A program made the translations under genes and the position numbers. The notes under the pieces are model-generated. The model ran no database searches and was not told the origin of the DNA. It saw only the letters and a list, made by a program, of their open reading frames with translations. DNA of 64,000 bases from Aphrocallistes beatrix (lineage: Eukaryota; Porifera; Hexactinellida; Sceptrulophora; Aphrocallistidae), in the NCBI GenBank assembly GCA_963281255.1, contig OY725498.1:682001-746000 (forward strand). Reading direction: 5' to 3'. Positions 41,137-51,476 of the stretch are shown here, in pieces; position 1 is the stretch's first letter; each line of letters begins with the position of its first letter.

Positions 41137-42357
41137 TCAGAATAGTTGGATGCAATGATTGGGATTCTTAGAGGCTATTATTATTCTATCTTCAGAGTCT
41201 AGAGCTATGCCTTGAACACCTCTATCTTTTCCCTTCTGACCAAATTTGTGTATCAATTCTCCTGTGTTAGAGAAGATTAACACACAATTAGTAGCTTCAT
41301 CCGTCATTAGAATGTTGTTAGCTTTATCTACACAGAAGCAGCATGGATATATCACTAAGTCCCCTTCTCCACGAGGTATTATCTGTCTGATGAGCTGGTT
41401 AGAATAATTGTAGAGACGAACACAAGGATCTCCTGATGTCAACACTACAACCTCATCAGAAGTGAGCTTAACATCCATGGGAGAGGGAATATCTTCAATG
41501 AATGAATGGAATGTAAGATCCAAGTTTAAACATTGAATTCTACCATTATCTTTGTCACAAATATAAATTCTTTTCATCTCATTTGATACAGCAACTCCTC
41601 TAGGCCTATCAAATTCTAGTTTTCCTTTCCCTCTCTTCCCAACAGATTCTAAGAGTTTCCTTGTACTATACAAATTCAGGGAATGGATCCCTGTCTGAGT
41701 AACATAGACTTTGCTATGGTTGATACAGATACCAACAGGGCAATCCATCTTCTCTTTGAAATCAAAAATGAATTCCAGATTTTTAGTAAACACTTGTACA
41801 CGATTGTTCCCTGAATCACAAATGTAAACATTGTCAGTTTCAGAATCTATTGCGATTGATCTAGGATAGAAGAACACTCCGGGAGATGTAGATTGACTAG
41901 AACTGTGTTTACAAGCTACCATGAGGGGGTTTCCTCTATATTCATAGGGAGGAACATCACTCACTTCGATTGATCCTATCTTGCTCAGTTTGTCGAGCAC
42001 ACACTCATCCCACTTCAACACTACTCTCCGCATGCTAGCGAGATCTCTCTCAAACTTAGCTCTTATCTCTCTCACGCGTTCTTCCAACACAGACACAATC
42101 TTCTTCAAAGTTTCTTTGTTTTCGTTTTCCTTCACAGAGGATAGTTGAGACTCTTTCAAACGGTTCAGCTCTTCAATCTGTTGGTTGACTCCTTCCCCCC
42201 TGTACCTAACCACCAGCTCATCCAGCTCTGACAATAGAGTGGCTTCCCTCTCCACTAACACCTGATGAGATCTCTGGAATTTTGTGGCTATTTCCCTCCT
42301 CACTCTCTCCACCTGAGAGAGGAATGAATCACTTCTCAACACATTAGCACTAGCCAT
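41137..42357 (-). CDS. Coiled-coil / NHL-repeat protein (RING-less TRIM-NHL-like)
   Basis: The single exon encodes 406 residues. Residues about 1-130 form a long charged helix (RREIATKFQRSHQVLVEREA, then NRLKESQLSSVKENENKE, then VREIRAKFERDLASMRR), predicted coiled coil. From about 150 to the end come NHL-type repeats that should form a beta-propeller: PRSIAIDSETDNVYICDSGN-NRVQVF, PVGICINHSKVYVT, PRGVAVSNEMKRIYICDKDN-GRIQCL, PMDVKLTSDEVVVL, PCCFCVDKANNILMTDEATN and VQGIALDSEDRIIIASKNPN-HCIQLF. No RING or B-box precedes it, so ubiquitin-ligase activity is not supported; a protein- or RNA-binding scaffold is plausible. It is the only intact member of three tandem copies. Compared with the copies it lacks a few residues between GKDRG and VQGI. 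The ATG has a CACATTAG acceptor-like site three bases upstream. Confidence 0.9.
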   Translation of the reverse strand: MASANVLRSDSFLSQVERVRREIATKFQRSHQVLVEREATLLSELDELVVRYRGEGVNQQIEELNRLKESQLSSVKENENKETLKKIVSVLEERVREIRAKFERDLASMRRVVLKWDECVLDKLSKIGSIEVSDVPPYEYRGNPLMVACKHSSSQSTSPGVFFYPRSIAIDSETDNVYICDSGNNRVQVFTKNLEFIFDFKEKMDCPVGICINHSKVYVTQTGIHSLNLYSTRKLLESVGKRGKGKLEFDRPRGVAVSNEMKRIYICDKDNGRIQCLNLDLTFHSFIEDIPSPMDVKLTSDEVVVLTSGDPCVRLYNYSNQLIRQIIPRGEGDLVIYPCCFCVDKANNILMTDEATNCVLIFSNTGELIHKFGQKGKDRGVQGIALDSEDRIIIASKNPNHCIQLF

Positions 42358-42434
42358 TTCCTAATGTGGATTTACAATCAAATCGGAGTTTAGAATAAAG
42401 TCAAATTATAATTGTACAAATACATTGATTTGGT

Positions 42435-42450
42435 CTATAAATACTCTTTG
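42435..42450 (-). promoter_or_regulatory. Conserved AT-rich TATA-like block upstream of NHL gene
   Basis: The string GTCTATAAATACTCTT (plus-strand reading), about 80 bases before the start codon, is repeated before the two broken copies (about 44538-44552 and 47676-47690). Conservation beyond the coding part suggests a core promoter, but common descent explains it as well. Confidence 0.35.
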
Positions 42451-42529
42451 AATTGTGATAGAGTGAACAGATCAAGTTTCATTTTGATCTGACACAATAG
42501 CACTGAGGGGCGATCTCATCTTCACAACT

Positions 42530-43376
42530 AATCCAAAAAATGTACGTTAGAACCACAAAACAAAACAAGAAAGTAGAGTTGGAAGATAGTAAGTCCGTCG
42601 ATATAGAGCCAGTCCATGTTCCTATAACTATAAAACGACCTCCGACATATAATATCCCAGAAAAAAACAACTAACAACGAGATTGAATACCTCAGCAAAA
42701 TCTCCACGAATCTCCACGATCCAAACTACACCCGTTGACTTCAAAGTTCAGCTAAAAGAATACAATCCGAATGAACCTCAGAAGTGTCACAACAGAGCAA
42801 GTGAGTGTATGTGTAAACGGACTTCGTCTCAGACATTTCATCTTCTGAACATTAGTTACCGGATATGTGTAGCGGAATTTCCGCCTTGTTTCACGGGAAT
42901 TTCGCTCATTAGAGACTAAAATAAACGGGTACTAACGTAGTCCAGTAACTAATGTCCAGAGGATGAAATGTCCATGCAACGAAATGTCTACGCGATGAAG
43001 TGTCGCCATTCATGTGTTCGTTATGTTCGTAGGACTAGCAATTGAATTCTCAAGTTTGCGAAGAGTTACTCGGATTCTGTTCAGTCCCAACGATAGATGA
43101 TACTAGTATTACTGTGTGCAATTGCTACTCTTACAAAAAGTTTCAGATTGACACGGAGAAATTGGTTGGGAAAGGATTTGATGGAGCTACAAACATGAGT
43201 TCGTCTCAAGGTATCTGTACGGCATATTTATAAGCGGCTCTATCCAAATGCAAAGTATTCTACTCACCGTCATAATCATGCTCTCAATCTGGTGATTGTC
43301 CCCTGCAACAGTGTCCCACATGTTAGCACCTTCAAAGAAGCACTAAAGGAGCTCACTCTATTCTATATTAATCAGC
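42530..43376 (+). repeat. Duplicated block with MITE and hAT debris
   Basis: The block from ACAAAACAAGAAAGTAGAG to ATTCTGTTCAGTCCCA (to about 43082) recurs at about 45270-45838. It contains a MITE at about 42835-42972 with inverted ends CATTTCATCTTCTGAACATT and its complement, into which a GGAATTTCCGCC repeat piece appears inserted. Confidence 0.55.
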
Positions 43377-43380
43377 ACTA
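43027..43380 (+). pseudogene. hAT-type transposase fragment (ZMYM1/DUF4371-like)
   Basis: In two frames the stretch reads EELLGFCSVPTIDDTSITVC, LVGKGFDGATNMSSSQG and, after a stop, RLYPNAKYSTHRHNHALNLV. The blocks LVGxGxDGAxxMSG and YxHxxxHxLNLV are those of hAT-like transposases and their domesticated ZMYM/DUF4371 relatives. Only the central part survives, with an in-frame stop at about 43231. The duplicate at 45838 is cut off just after the first block. Confidence 0.65.
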
Positions 43381-44463
43381 AGTTTGATTGGTATTCTTAG
43401 AAGCTACTATTATTCTATCTTCAGAGTCTACAGCTATTCCTGTAACTTCAAAGAACTCTCCTCTATTTTCTCCTTCTCGACCGAATTTGTGCACCAATTC
43501 TCCGCTGTTAGAGAATATTAACACACAATTAGTAGCAGTATCCGTCATTAGAATGTTGTTAGCTCTATCTATATAGAAGTAGGATGGAGTTATCACTAGG
43601 TTCCCTTTTCCACGAGGTATTATCTGTCTGATGAGCTGGTGGGAATAATTGTAGTAACAAACACACGGATCTCCTAATGTCAACACTCATTTGATACAAC
43701 AACTGCTCTAGGTCCATAAAATTCGAGTTTTCCTCTCCCTTTCTTCCCGACAGAGTTTAAGAATTTCCCTTCAATACTATACACATTCAGAGAATTGCTC
43801 CCGTACTGCGTAACATAGACTTTTTTAAGGTTGATACAGATACCTTCTGGCCGATTCCCCCCGAAATAAAAAATGAATTCCATATTCTTAGTAAACACTT
43901 GTACACGATAGTACCCGAAATCGCATATGTTAACATTGTCAGTTTCAGAATCTATTGCGATTGATCCAGGATTGCAGAACACTCCGGGTGATGTAGATTC
44001 ACTATAACTGTGATTATAAGCTACCATGAGGGGGGTCTCCTTTATATTCATAGGGAGGGAGATCACTCACTTCGATCGATCCTACCTCGCTCAGTTGATC
44101 GAACACACACTCATCCCACTTCAACACTACTCTCCGCATGCTAGCGAGATCTCTCTCAAACTTAGCTCTTATCTCTCTCACGCGTTCTTCCAACACAGAC
44201 ACACTCTTCTTCACAGTTTCTTTATTTTCGTTTTCCTTCACAGAGAATAGTTGCGACTCTTTCAAACGGTTTATCTCCTCAACCTGTTGGTTGACTCCTT
44301 CCCCCCTGTACCTAACCACCAGCTCATCCAGCTCTGACAATAGAATGGCTTCCCTCTCCACTAACACCTGATGAGATCTCTGGATCTTTGTGGCTATTTC
44401 CCTCCTCACTCTCTCCACCTGAGAGAGGAATGAATCACTTCTCAACACATTAGCACTAGCCAT
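43378..44463 (-). pseudogene. Broken copy of the coiled-coil/NHL gene (copy 2)
   Basis: 44463-44014 encodes the coiled coil nearly identical to the intact copy. Then one extra base in a C/G run (six instead of five, at about 44030) shifts the frame; the propeller continues in the frame of 44066-43680. At about 43683 a deletion of roughly 130 bases removes the part between VSNE and VLTLGDPC and shifts the frame again. The last repeats (43686-43378) are well preserved, including RGEFFEVTGIAVDSED, which the intact copy has shortened. Confidence 0.85.
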
Positions 44464-44566
44464 TTCCTAATGTTGGATTTACAATCAGAGTTTAGAATGA
44501 AGTAAAATTATATAATTGTACAAATAATTTGATTTTGTCTATAAATACTCTTCTAGTAGAATTCTA

Positions 44567-44638
44567 CATATATTTAAAATATTTTAGCGCATGCGCTAAA
44601 GTAAAACAGCGCATGCGCTAAAATATTTTAAATACCTC
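44567..44638. mobile_element. 72-bp foldback insertion with 8-bp target duplication
   Basis: Perfect 27-bp arms (44571-44597 and 44608-44634) with a 10-base loop; each arm contains AGCGCATGCGCT. The element is flanked by GAATTCTA at 44559-44566 and 44639-44646. The corresponding site upstream of NHL copy 3 (about 47697-47710) is empty and has a single near-copy of that octamer. An 8-bp duplication fits a hAT-type MITE. Confidence 0.85.
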
Positions 44639-44862
44639 GAATTCTAATAGAATGAGAACAGATCGAGTTTCATTTCTGATCTGATACGTATATCGTTATA
44701 ATTCACTTGATTTTCTGACCTTCATTCATTTAATATTTGGAATAATCCTAGAATTCTAGCGGGATGTAAAGAAGTGAACAGGACAGAATGTCGAGTCAGA
44801 TGCTCAATTAAGTGGACTCAACTCAATTGTAAATGAAATAAATTATAAAATTTTCAGAAATA

Positions 44863-45115
44863 CAGTTGAACGTCAGTCATCCGAACATGCTGGAAACAAA
44901 GAACTTTTATGTAATTTGGTTGAGTAAATTTTGCATTAAGACAAGCCATTCGGGCCAGTTCGCTGTCCATTATTCGGAATTCGGAGTTGTCCGCTTCTCG
45001 AAGACTGCTTCAGTATTACATGCTTGGCAAATTCAATGCGTGCCACGAAGTTTGTCCGTTGTAGGGGGTTGTCCGCTTCTCGGAGTGTCCGTTTTGGGAA
45101 ACTCCACTGAGTACT
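44863..45115. mobile_element. MITE remnant with CAGTTGAACGTCAGTCATCC end
   Basis: Starts after TA with CAGTTGAACGTCAGTCATCC, typical of Tigger/pogo-type ends, and finishes near GGGAAACTCCACTG. Inner text has two copies of TTGTCCGCTTCTCG. A fragment of the same terminus lies inverted at about 48955-49008. Confidence 0.55.
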
Positions 45116-45269
45116 GAGCTGTGATCTCAGCTCCACAACTCACCCATAAATGAAGTTATTAGTCTCCTGACATACAAATTAATCTATCATCATTTTGATC
45201 CAGAAATCAATAGTTGATGAATGCAATGCTTCGCTTTTTGGGGTGAAATGGCTGAAGAATCAACAGAAC

Positions 45270-45838
45270 CACAAAACCAAACAAGAAAGTAGAGCAAATG
45301 TTAGAAGATAGTAAGTCCGTCGATATAGAATCAGTCTAGCTCCTCTAACTATAATCAACGACCTCAGACATGTAACCTCCGAGACGAAGCAACTTACAAC
45401 GAGATTGAATACCTCCGCAAAATCTCCACGATCCAAACTACACTCGTTGACTTCAAAGTTAAGCTAAAAGAATACAATCCGAATGAATCTCAGAGCAAGT
45501 GAGTGTATGTGTTCGGGTAAATGGACACTTCGTCGCGGACATTTCGTACTCTGAACATTAGTTACCGGATACGTGTAGCGGAATTTCCGTCTCTGTTTCA
45601 CGGGAATATCGCCTCATTAGAGACTAAAATAAACGGGTACAAACGTTGTCCAGTAACTAATGTTCAGAGGATGAAATGCCCATGCGACGAAATATCCATG
45701 CGACGAAATATGCATGCAACGAAATATCCATGCGACGAAGTGTGCGCCATTCATGTGTTCGTTATGTTCGTTATGTAGGACTAGCAATTGAATTCTCGAA
45801 GTTTGTGAAGAGTTATTCGGATTCTGTTCAGTCCCAAT
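45270..45838 (+). repeat. Second copy of the duplicated MITE/hAT block
   Basis: Matches 42530-43082 from the AACAAGAAAGTAGAG string on. It contains an expanded set of CATGCGACGAAATATC direct repeats (45685-45740) and ends in the hAT fragment at TTCTGTTCAGTCCCA. Confidence 0.65.
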
Positions 45839-46079
45839 GATTCTGACTCTTTTCAATCGGCTATTGTCATTTGACTTTTCAAATCGATACACACGAGTTT
45901 CTGGTCTTAAACTACCCACTCAATAATTAGTCACCCACCCCAACCGAATGCCAGTCTAATAATAGGTAGCAAATAAAACAAAATAGTGAATAAGTACAAC
46001 TAAAAGTAGAGTGAAGGAAATAAAGTATCAAGTAACCTGTTGGGGAAAAGTCTACAACTTTTTGCAATACGGGAATACC

Positions 46080-46366
46080 TGCAACATTAAACTAGTAGCA
46101 TTGCCATAAATGGGCATAACGACATATCTAAATGCTTTAATTTTCAAAACACAATTTCATACGTATATATTACATGAATTAAGTATTCATAGACAAGCAT
46201 TTGTCAAGGTCAAAATATAAAAAATATAAAAAATATTTTGAATAAGATACAATAAAATAAAATAAAGTTCACAAAATGATAATGAAAAGTAGAAATATAG
46301 TTTAGAGAGAATCAATACTTCTAAAGAATATAGCCTAACAATACTATAAATAAACTAATGCTAAAG
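46080..46366 (-). repeat. Duplicated aconitase intron 1 plus NHL 3' flank
   Basis: 46080-46190 (GCCATAAATGGGCATAAC and following) is a diverged copy of aconitase intron 1 (about 40500-40600). 46235-46366 copies the region downstream of the intact NHL gene (41000-41136: AGATACAATAAAATAA, then CAATACTTCTAAAGAAT). Aconitase exon 1 and the stretch between are missing from the copy. Confidence 0.7.
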
Positions 46367-47602
46367 TCAGAATAGTTGGATGCAATGATCGGGGTTCTTA
46401 GAAGCTACTATTATTCTATCTTCAGAGCCTAGAGCTATTCCTCTAACATTAATAAACTCTCCTCTACCTCTTCCTTCCTGACCGAATTTGCATATCAATT
46501 CTCCTCTGTTAGAGAAGATTAACACATAATTAGTAGCTGAATCCGTCATTAGAATATTGCTAGCTTTATCTATACAGAAGTGCCATGGATTTATCACTAG
46601 GTTTTCTTCTCCACGAGGTATTATCTGTCTGATGAGCTGGTGAGAATAATTGTCGAGACGAACACAAGTATCTCCTGATGTCAACACTACAACCTCATCA
46701 GAAGTCAGCTTAACATCTCTGGGATAGTCAATATCCTCAATGAATGTATGGAATGTAAGATCCAAGTTTAAACATTGGATTCTATGATTACCACTATCAC
46801 AAATGTAAATTATTTCCTTCTTATTTGATACAGCAACGCCTCTAGGCCAATTAAATTCTAGTTTTCCTTTCCCGTACTCCCAACAGAGTTTAAGAATTTC
46901 CTTTTGGTACTATACACATTCAGGGAATCGCTCTTTACCTGCGTAACATAGATTTTGCTATGGTTGATACAGATACCAGCTGGCTGAGCCATATTCGTTT
47001 CGAAATCAGATATGAATTCTAGATTTTTAGTAAACACTTGTACACGATCGTTTCCAAAATCACAGATGTAAACATTGTCAGTTTCAGAATCTATTATGAT
47101 TGATTGAGGAAAGTGGAACACTCCAGGTAATGTAGATTCGCTATAACTGAGTTTACAAGCTACCATGAGGGGGGTCTCCTTTCTCTTCATAGGGAGGGAC
47201 ATCACTCACTTCGATCGATCCTATCTTGCTCAGTTTGTCGAGCACACACTCATCCCACTTCAACACTATACTTCGCATGCTAGCGAGATCTCTCTCAAAC
47301 TTAGCTCTTATCTCTCTCACGCGTTCTTCCAACACAGACACAATCTTCTTCACAGTTTCTTTATTTTCGTTTTCCTTCACAGAGGATAGTTGAGACTCTT
47401 TCAAACGATTCAGCTCCTCAATCTGTTGGTTGACTCCTTCCCCCATGTACCTAACCACCAGCTCATCCAGCTCTGACAATAGAGTGGCTTCCCTCTCCAC
47501 TAACACCTGATGAGATCTCTGGAATTTTGTGGCTATTTCCCTCCTCACTCTCTCCACCTGAGAGAGGAATGAATCACTTCTCAACACATTAGCACTAGCC
47601 AT
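46367..47602 (-). pseudogene. Broken copy of the coiled-coil/NHL gene (copy 3)
   Basis: 47602-47153 encodes the coiled coil; the same one-base expansion of a C/G run as in copy 2 (at about 47170) shifts the frame. The propeller continues at 47205-46858 until a second shift near 46870 (FLNSVGSTGKEN, then stop). The rest (about 46850-46367) is open in a third reading and ends like the intact gene with KNPDHCIQLF. No internal deletion as in copy 2. Confidence 0.85.
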
Positions 47603-48350
47603 TTTCTAATATTGGATTTATAATCGGAGTTTAGAATAAAGTCAAATTATAATTGTTACAAATTAGTTGATTTTGTCTATAAATACTTTTCTAGTAGAAT
47701 TGTAATAGAATGAACAGATCAAGTTTCGTTTCGATCTGATACTACATCATTATAAGTCATTTGCTGTCATGGACATTTATTCACTTTATATTTGAAATAA
47801 TTCCAGAATTCTAGCGGAGTAGAAAAGCCAATCAGGGCAGAATGTCGAGTCAGATGATCAATTAAACTTGAGTAACACTCATTTCAAAAGTAACGAAACG
47901 AACCAGGAATGTTCTATGTTAAATAATGCTTATAATAAAAAGTCGAGAGAGCATGCTCGTTAAGTCGAGAGAGCATGCTCGTTAGGTCGAGAGAGCATGC
48001 TCCTTATATACTGGGGTAAGCAGAACTTTCGTCCCTGGAATTTTTGTCTCATTAGAGACTAAAATAAACGGGCACGAATATGTAAGGAACGGAAATTGAG
48101 GCTTTTGGAGTGGAGTATGTTTGAAAAAAAGGGTGAAAATGAGGCATTTTGATTGAGAAATCAATAGGTGCGAAAAGGGCATTTCAGGGGACGAAAGTTC
48201 CGCCATTCCTCCATTGGTTACCAGCATCATACCTAGACATATTTTGCTGCAGATTGTTTTTTTCATGTTTCTACTATAGAATTTCCATCGGGTTTTTTTG
48301 ACACTGGGTTTATTTGACAATTGTTGGTGTAAAAATCTGAGTTTTATGTA

Positions 48351-48646
48351 CAGTTGACACCGTGTTGTTTTGACACTCAATTTTCAGCAATTAGTTCATG
48401 ACATCCATAACAAAACAGAAACGTCTGACACTGACGGAAAGGCACGAGATAGTCCTGCGTCTCGACAAGGGTCACCCTCTGACGGAAATTGCCAACGACT
48501 ACGGAGTCAAAAATTAACCTTTACATACTTAATAATTCTTACTATGACCTCTAAAATATATTTTCTTCGTAGTGGGATGCGCAACACTGGGTTTTTTTGA
48601 CATTTTTTCGTGCAAATGGGGTGTCAAAAAAACCCGGTTTCAACTG
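48351..48646 (+). mobile_element. pogo/Tigger-type MITE with transposase remnant
   Basis: 296 bp flanked by TA (48349-48350 and 48647-48648). Ends are CAGTTGACACCGTGTTGTTT and, inverted, CAGTTGAAACCGGGTTTTTT. It encloses the start of a pogo-like transposase. Confidence 0.8.
48398..48517 (+). pseudogene. N-terminal helix-turn-helix of a pogo/CENP-B-like transposase
   Basis: An ATG opens 39 codons that read KQKRLTLTERHEIVLRLDKG and then HPLTEIANDYGV before a stop. This is the N-terminal DNA-binding helix-turn-helix of Tigger/pogo transposases (CENP-B type). The rest of the transposase is absent, as expected for a deletion derivative that kept the first exon region. Confidence 0.75.
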
Positions 48647-49170
48647 TAGTAGATTCAAATCAGTAAATACTTGTACCTTTTTTGAACATAAAGAAGGTAT
48701 AAATGTAAGGAGCATGCTCTCTCGACCTAATGGGCATGCTCTCTCGACCTAATGAGCATGCTCTCTGGACTTAACGAGCATGCTCTCTCGACTTTTCAAT
48801 ACCTCAAATAATGAGTACATTAAATAAGTAATTTTTAGTCCGATTTACAGCATATAATGAATGTGTCTTATCAGGAGTGGTTACAAATTATTTGGTGTTT
48901 TCAAATCTTTTGACTCTTGTAGGACCATTTCCAAATTTTATACGCGTTCGGTTTTGTCAATCGAGGAGTTCGGATAACAAAGTGATCGTATGACTGAAGT
49001 TCCACTATACAGTTTAATCAGAAACAAGACTATATTACATAATTATATAGTTATATAATTTATAATATTATAATTAATTATTATAATTAAAATATAGAAA
49101 TGGAATAGGATTGTCTCAAATGGATTTAACAAACAAACAATAATTGCGAATATATTTCACTGTCTCCAAC

Positions 49171-50223
49171 TCAGATGTCCAATTTATCGCAAATGTATTT
49201 TCCATCAAACTTTGTTTCAGAGTTCCAATCGAGAGATCGAATCAATTTGCAAATTTCACTCGTGTCTGGCAACAGATTAGTGTCACAGGAATTCGCTACT
49301 TCTGTCATTGAATCTTTCTCTACTAACAGTGCAGACATCAACTAAAAGAAACAAAAATACAAACATCTTTAAAACATAATCATTCATTGGTCAATCAGAA
49401 TAATGAGAATTATTAGTACTGTAAACTGGGGCGACTTTGGCCCTAAGAGGTGACTTTGTCCCACAATAGCAATTTTAATAAAATATACTCAAACTTATGA
49501 ATCAATGTAATCACATTGATAGTGTGTTGAATGAAACTCTCAAATTATCCAAAGGTACTTAAACTGCAGTATTTCTAAGTTTGAGTATATTTTATTAAAA
49601 TTGTTATTGTGGGACAAAGTCACCTCTTAGGGACAAAGTCGCCCCAGTTTACGGTAGTTAGATATTCGGTGTTCGATTCTAATCTTGACAGAATAAACTA
49701 ATGACTCTACCTTCTCACAAGAGAGCTCATCTCGTGGAATGGAGTTGATGGGAACACTCAGTAACCTAGCAATGACCTCCAGCTGTCTCTCTAAGGACAC
49801 TCTACCATCTGCATCCTCACCTCGGTACGTGCAGTAACCGAGGGAAGAACAAATCTTCTCTTCACTTGGAACCGTTTTACCACTCTCAGATAGATTAATG
49901 ATGTAGTCACATATCCTATCAACTATTGCATCACATGAGGTGTTGCTGCCCTTTTCACATAGTTCTTGTTCCAATTCTCCTTCCTCTTCTTCATCTGGTT
50001 CCTTTCTACATTCTGCTGCTACGTAGAGACAGAACTCACAATTATTAGAATTTGAAACTCTCAGCTCCTTGCATAGATCATGACGGTTGCATTCCAATAC
50101 TAGTTCAGGGTTGTCAAGACAATGTGTTGAGGTGAGAAGGTTACAATTAATCACATTGTGAGTTGGAAGAGGGAGTGTGACAGTAATTGTAGAAAGTATC
50201 AAGAAAATACACAGCTGATTCAT
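49171..50223 (-). CDS. Secreted cysteine-rich protein, perhaps saposin-like, two exons
   Basis: Exon 1 is 50223-49711 and exon 2 is 49341-49171, joined by a GT-AG intron in phase 0, giving 227 residues. The N-terminus (MNQLCIFLILSTITVTLPLP) is a signal peptide. The mature part has many cysteines: a CEFCLYVAAECRK motif, an acidic insert, LCEKGSNTSC and DRICDYI, then a second set (KICSSLGYC, LSCEK) that continues into exon 2 with CDTNLLP, EICKLIRSL and YICDKLDI. Paired CxxC-helix-C spacing suggests saposin B-type domains, which bind lipids or lyse membranes, but several spacings deviate, so the family is tentative. The exon 1 frame runs past the donor for 27 codons, which are probably not used. 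The intron contains a complete MITE. Secretion or lysosomal location is inferred. Confidence 0.65.
49419..49654. mobile_element. MITE with ACTGTAAACTGGGGCGACTT ends
   Basis: 236 bp flanked by TA, with long inverted ends (CYGTAAACTGGGGCGACTTT and GTGACTTTGTCCCACAATA) that make up about 75 bases per side. It lies in the intron of the secreted-protein gene. A deleted copy is in aconitase intron 6. Confidence 0.85.
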
Positions 50224-50802
50224 TTCACTAATTCAATAACAGAAAAGTAAGATAAGATATATGATGTCAGTTATGACACTCCTACCCGTACACTCTATAT
50301 GTGCACATCTAAATACAAAATTGTTTGTTCATTGATAGTATCTGTACGCATCAAGAGCTAGTGTAGAAAAGTACTTATAAACGTGAAACTAACTCACACA
50401 ATTACTGCGCTTGGACATATAGCTAGATCACAAGGATGCATTGGATAAGTTTCCATTGCACGATACATGTCACGAACTAATTCTACGTACTGAATGAGAA
50501 AAGGATATTAATAGAAAATCAGTTGTGTTGAGTGACAACTGATTTTATATTAATTAATATCCATCATATGCTCTCTATATAGATATCCAGGAAATATACA
50601 CCAACTGGTCTATACAAATAATTAATTATATAGTAATACGCTCTAAAGCTTATACGTATAACATAATAGACATTATTCTGAAACCAAAAACTGTACACAG
50701 CTGAGATCCTATATAAGCTTATGCCTGTGCTAGAAGAGAATTACTCTTCTAGACTAGCACAATCTTCCTCGCGAGCATACAATGGTTTGACTAACATGCA
50801 TC
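50224..50802. promoter_or_regulatory. Divergent intergenic region with a TATA box
   Basis: The genes at 50223 (-) and 50803 (+) point away from this region. A good TATA box, CTATATAAGC, lies at 50709-50718, 86-94 bases before the plus-strand ATG. A pair of inverted strings around 50508-50550 (AGAAAATCAGTTGT and CAACTGATTTTAT, then TTAATTAATA) forms a small hairpin. Confidence 0.5.
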
Positions 50803-51057
50803 ATGGTTCCACTCCTTGTGTGGATGTGGACATCAGTTATCCCCAAAATTAAGCAGAAGCTACCAAGCTTAGTTGAGTGGTTCTTCCCGAAAATGACGGA
50901 GCAGCAGCTAAGGGACTACGACCCAAGCGCAATGGCCTGTCCGCTAGCGGCACTTCTACCCGGGCGGGCTTTGGATGACGAAGATTTAACTGAACCTGAG
51001 CCTGAGACTGGAATGAGAAGACTGGTGAGTTGGAGGACCAAGTTGGTGTCAAGGTAA
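50803..51057 (+). CDS. Small protein with N-terminal hydrophobic stretch, unknown
   Basis: 84 residues: MVPLLVWMWTSVIPKIKQKL at the start could be a short membrane or amphipathic helix, followed by VEWFFPK, an acidic stretch DDEDLTEPEPETG and a basic end. Codon use and base composition are more GC-rich than the surroundings, and a TATA box stands at the right distance, which favours a real gene. The general plan is reminiscent of the small UPF0729/C18orf32 proteins, but I cannot show homology. A two-codon upstream reading frame (ATG at 50781) precedes it. A longer gene with introns is possible. Confidence 0.5.
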   Translation: MVPLLVWMWTSVIPKIKQKLPSLVEWFFPKMTEQQLRDYDPSAMACPLAALLPGRALDDEDLTEPEPETGMRRLVSWRTKLVSR

Positions 51058-51308
51058 AGGAAGATTAGGCATGAGTGAAGCATTATCTTACTTGTGAAGG
51101 TTTGTATGGAAACTCAATTGGGTAGTGCAAACTTGATTTTTCTAGATGATGTCATCACTTCATTTCATAATTGATTCTTTCCTTGTATGCAGTGCATTGA
51201 TACATATAATTATGCCAAGAAAATTAAAATGTAGTCATATTTAATAGTGAATTATTGGGGACATTATCAATTGATGTCGAAATTCTATAAATTCATATGA
51301 ACCTAGTA

Positions 51309-51476
51309 GGAGCGATCCCAGGGGGGGACATCCGGGGCGTTTGCCCCGATTTTGATTCTGCGGCCCCGGATTTCATTCGACCACTTAAGCCCAAATCATA
51401 GAAAGGCCCCCCGGATTTTTTTCTTTGGCCCCGCCTCGCCGGTATTGGAAAATTCCTGTGACTGCCCCTGGAGCCA
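51309..51476. mobile_element. GC-rich MITE remnant
   Basis: Inverted ends AGGAGCGATCCCAGGGGGG and the complement of GCTCCAGGGGCAGTCACAGG; inner GGCCCCGGATTT and GGCCCCCCGGATTT are also opposed. A local GC island in AT-rich DNA. Confidence 0.5.

Larger units (their letters stand above)
47937..48799. mobile_element. Foldback with tandem-repeat arms carrying GAGCATGCTC
   Basis: The left arm (47937-48007) has three 22-bp units of GTCGAGAGAGCATGCTCGTTA type and the right arm (48706-48799) has four in inverse orientation; both outer ends read AAAAGTCGAGAG. The core GAGCATGCTC is that of the aconitase-intron satellite. The interior holds a dispersed repeat (48019-48210) and a pogo-type MITE (48351-48646). 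Confidence 0.7.
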
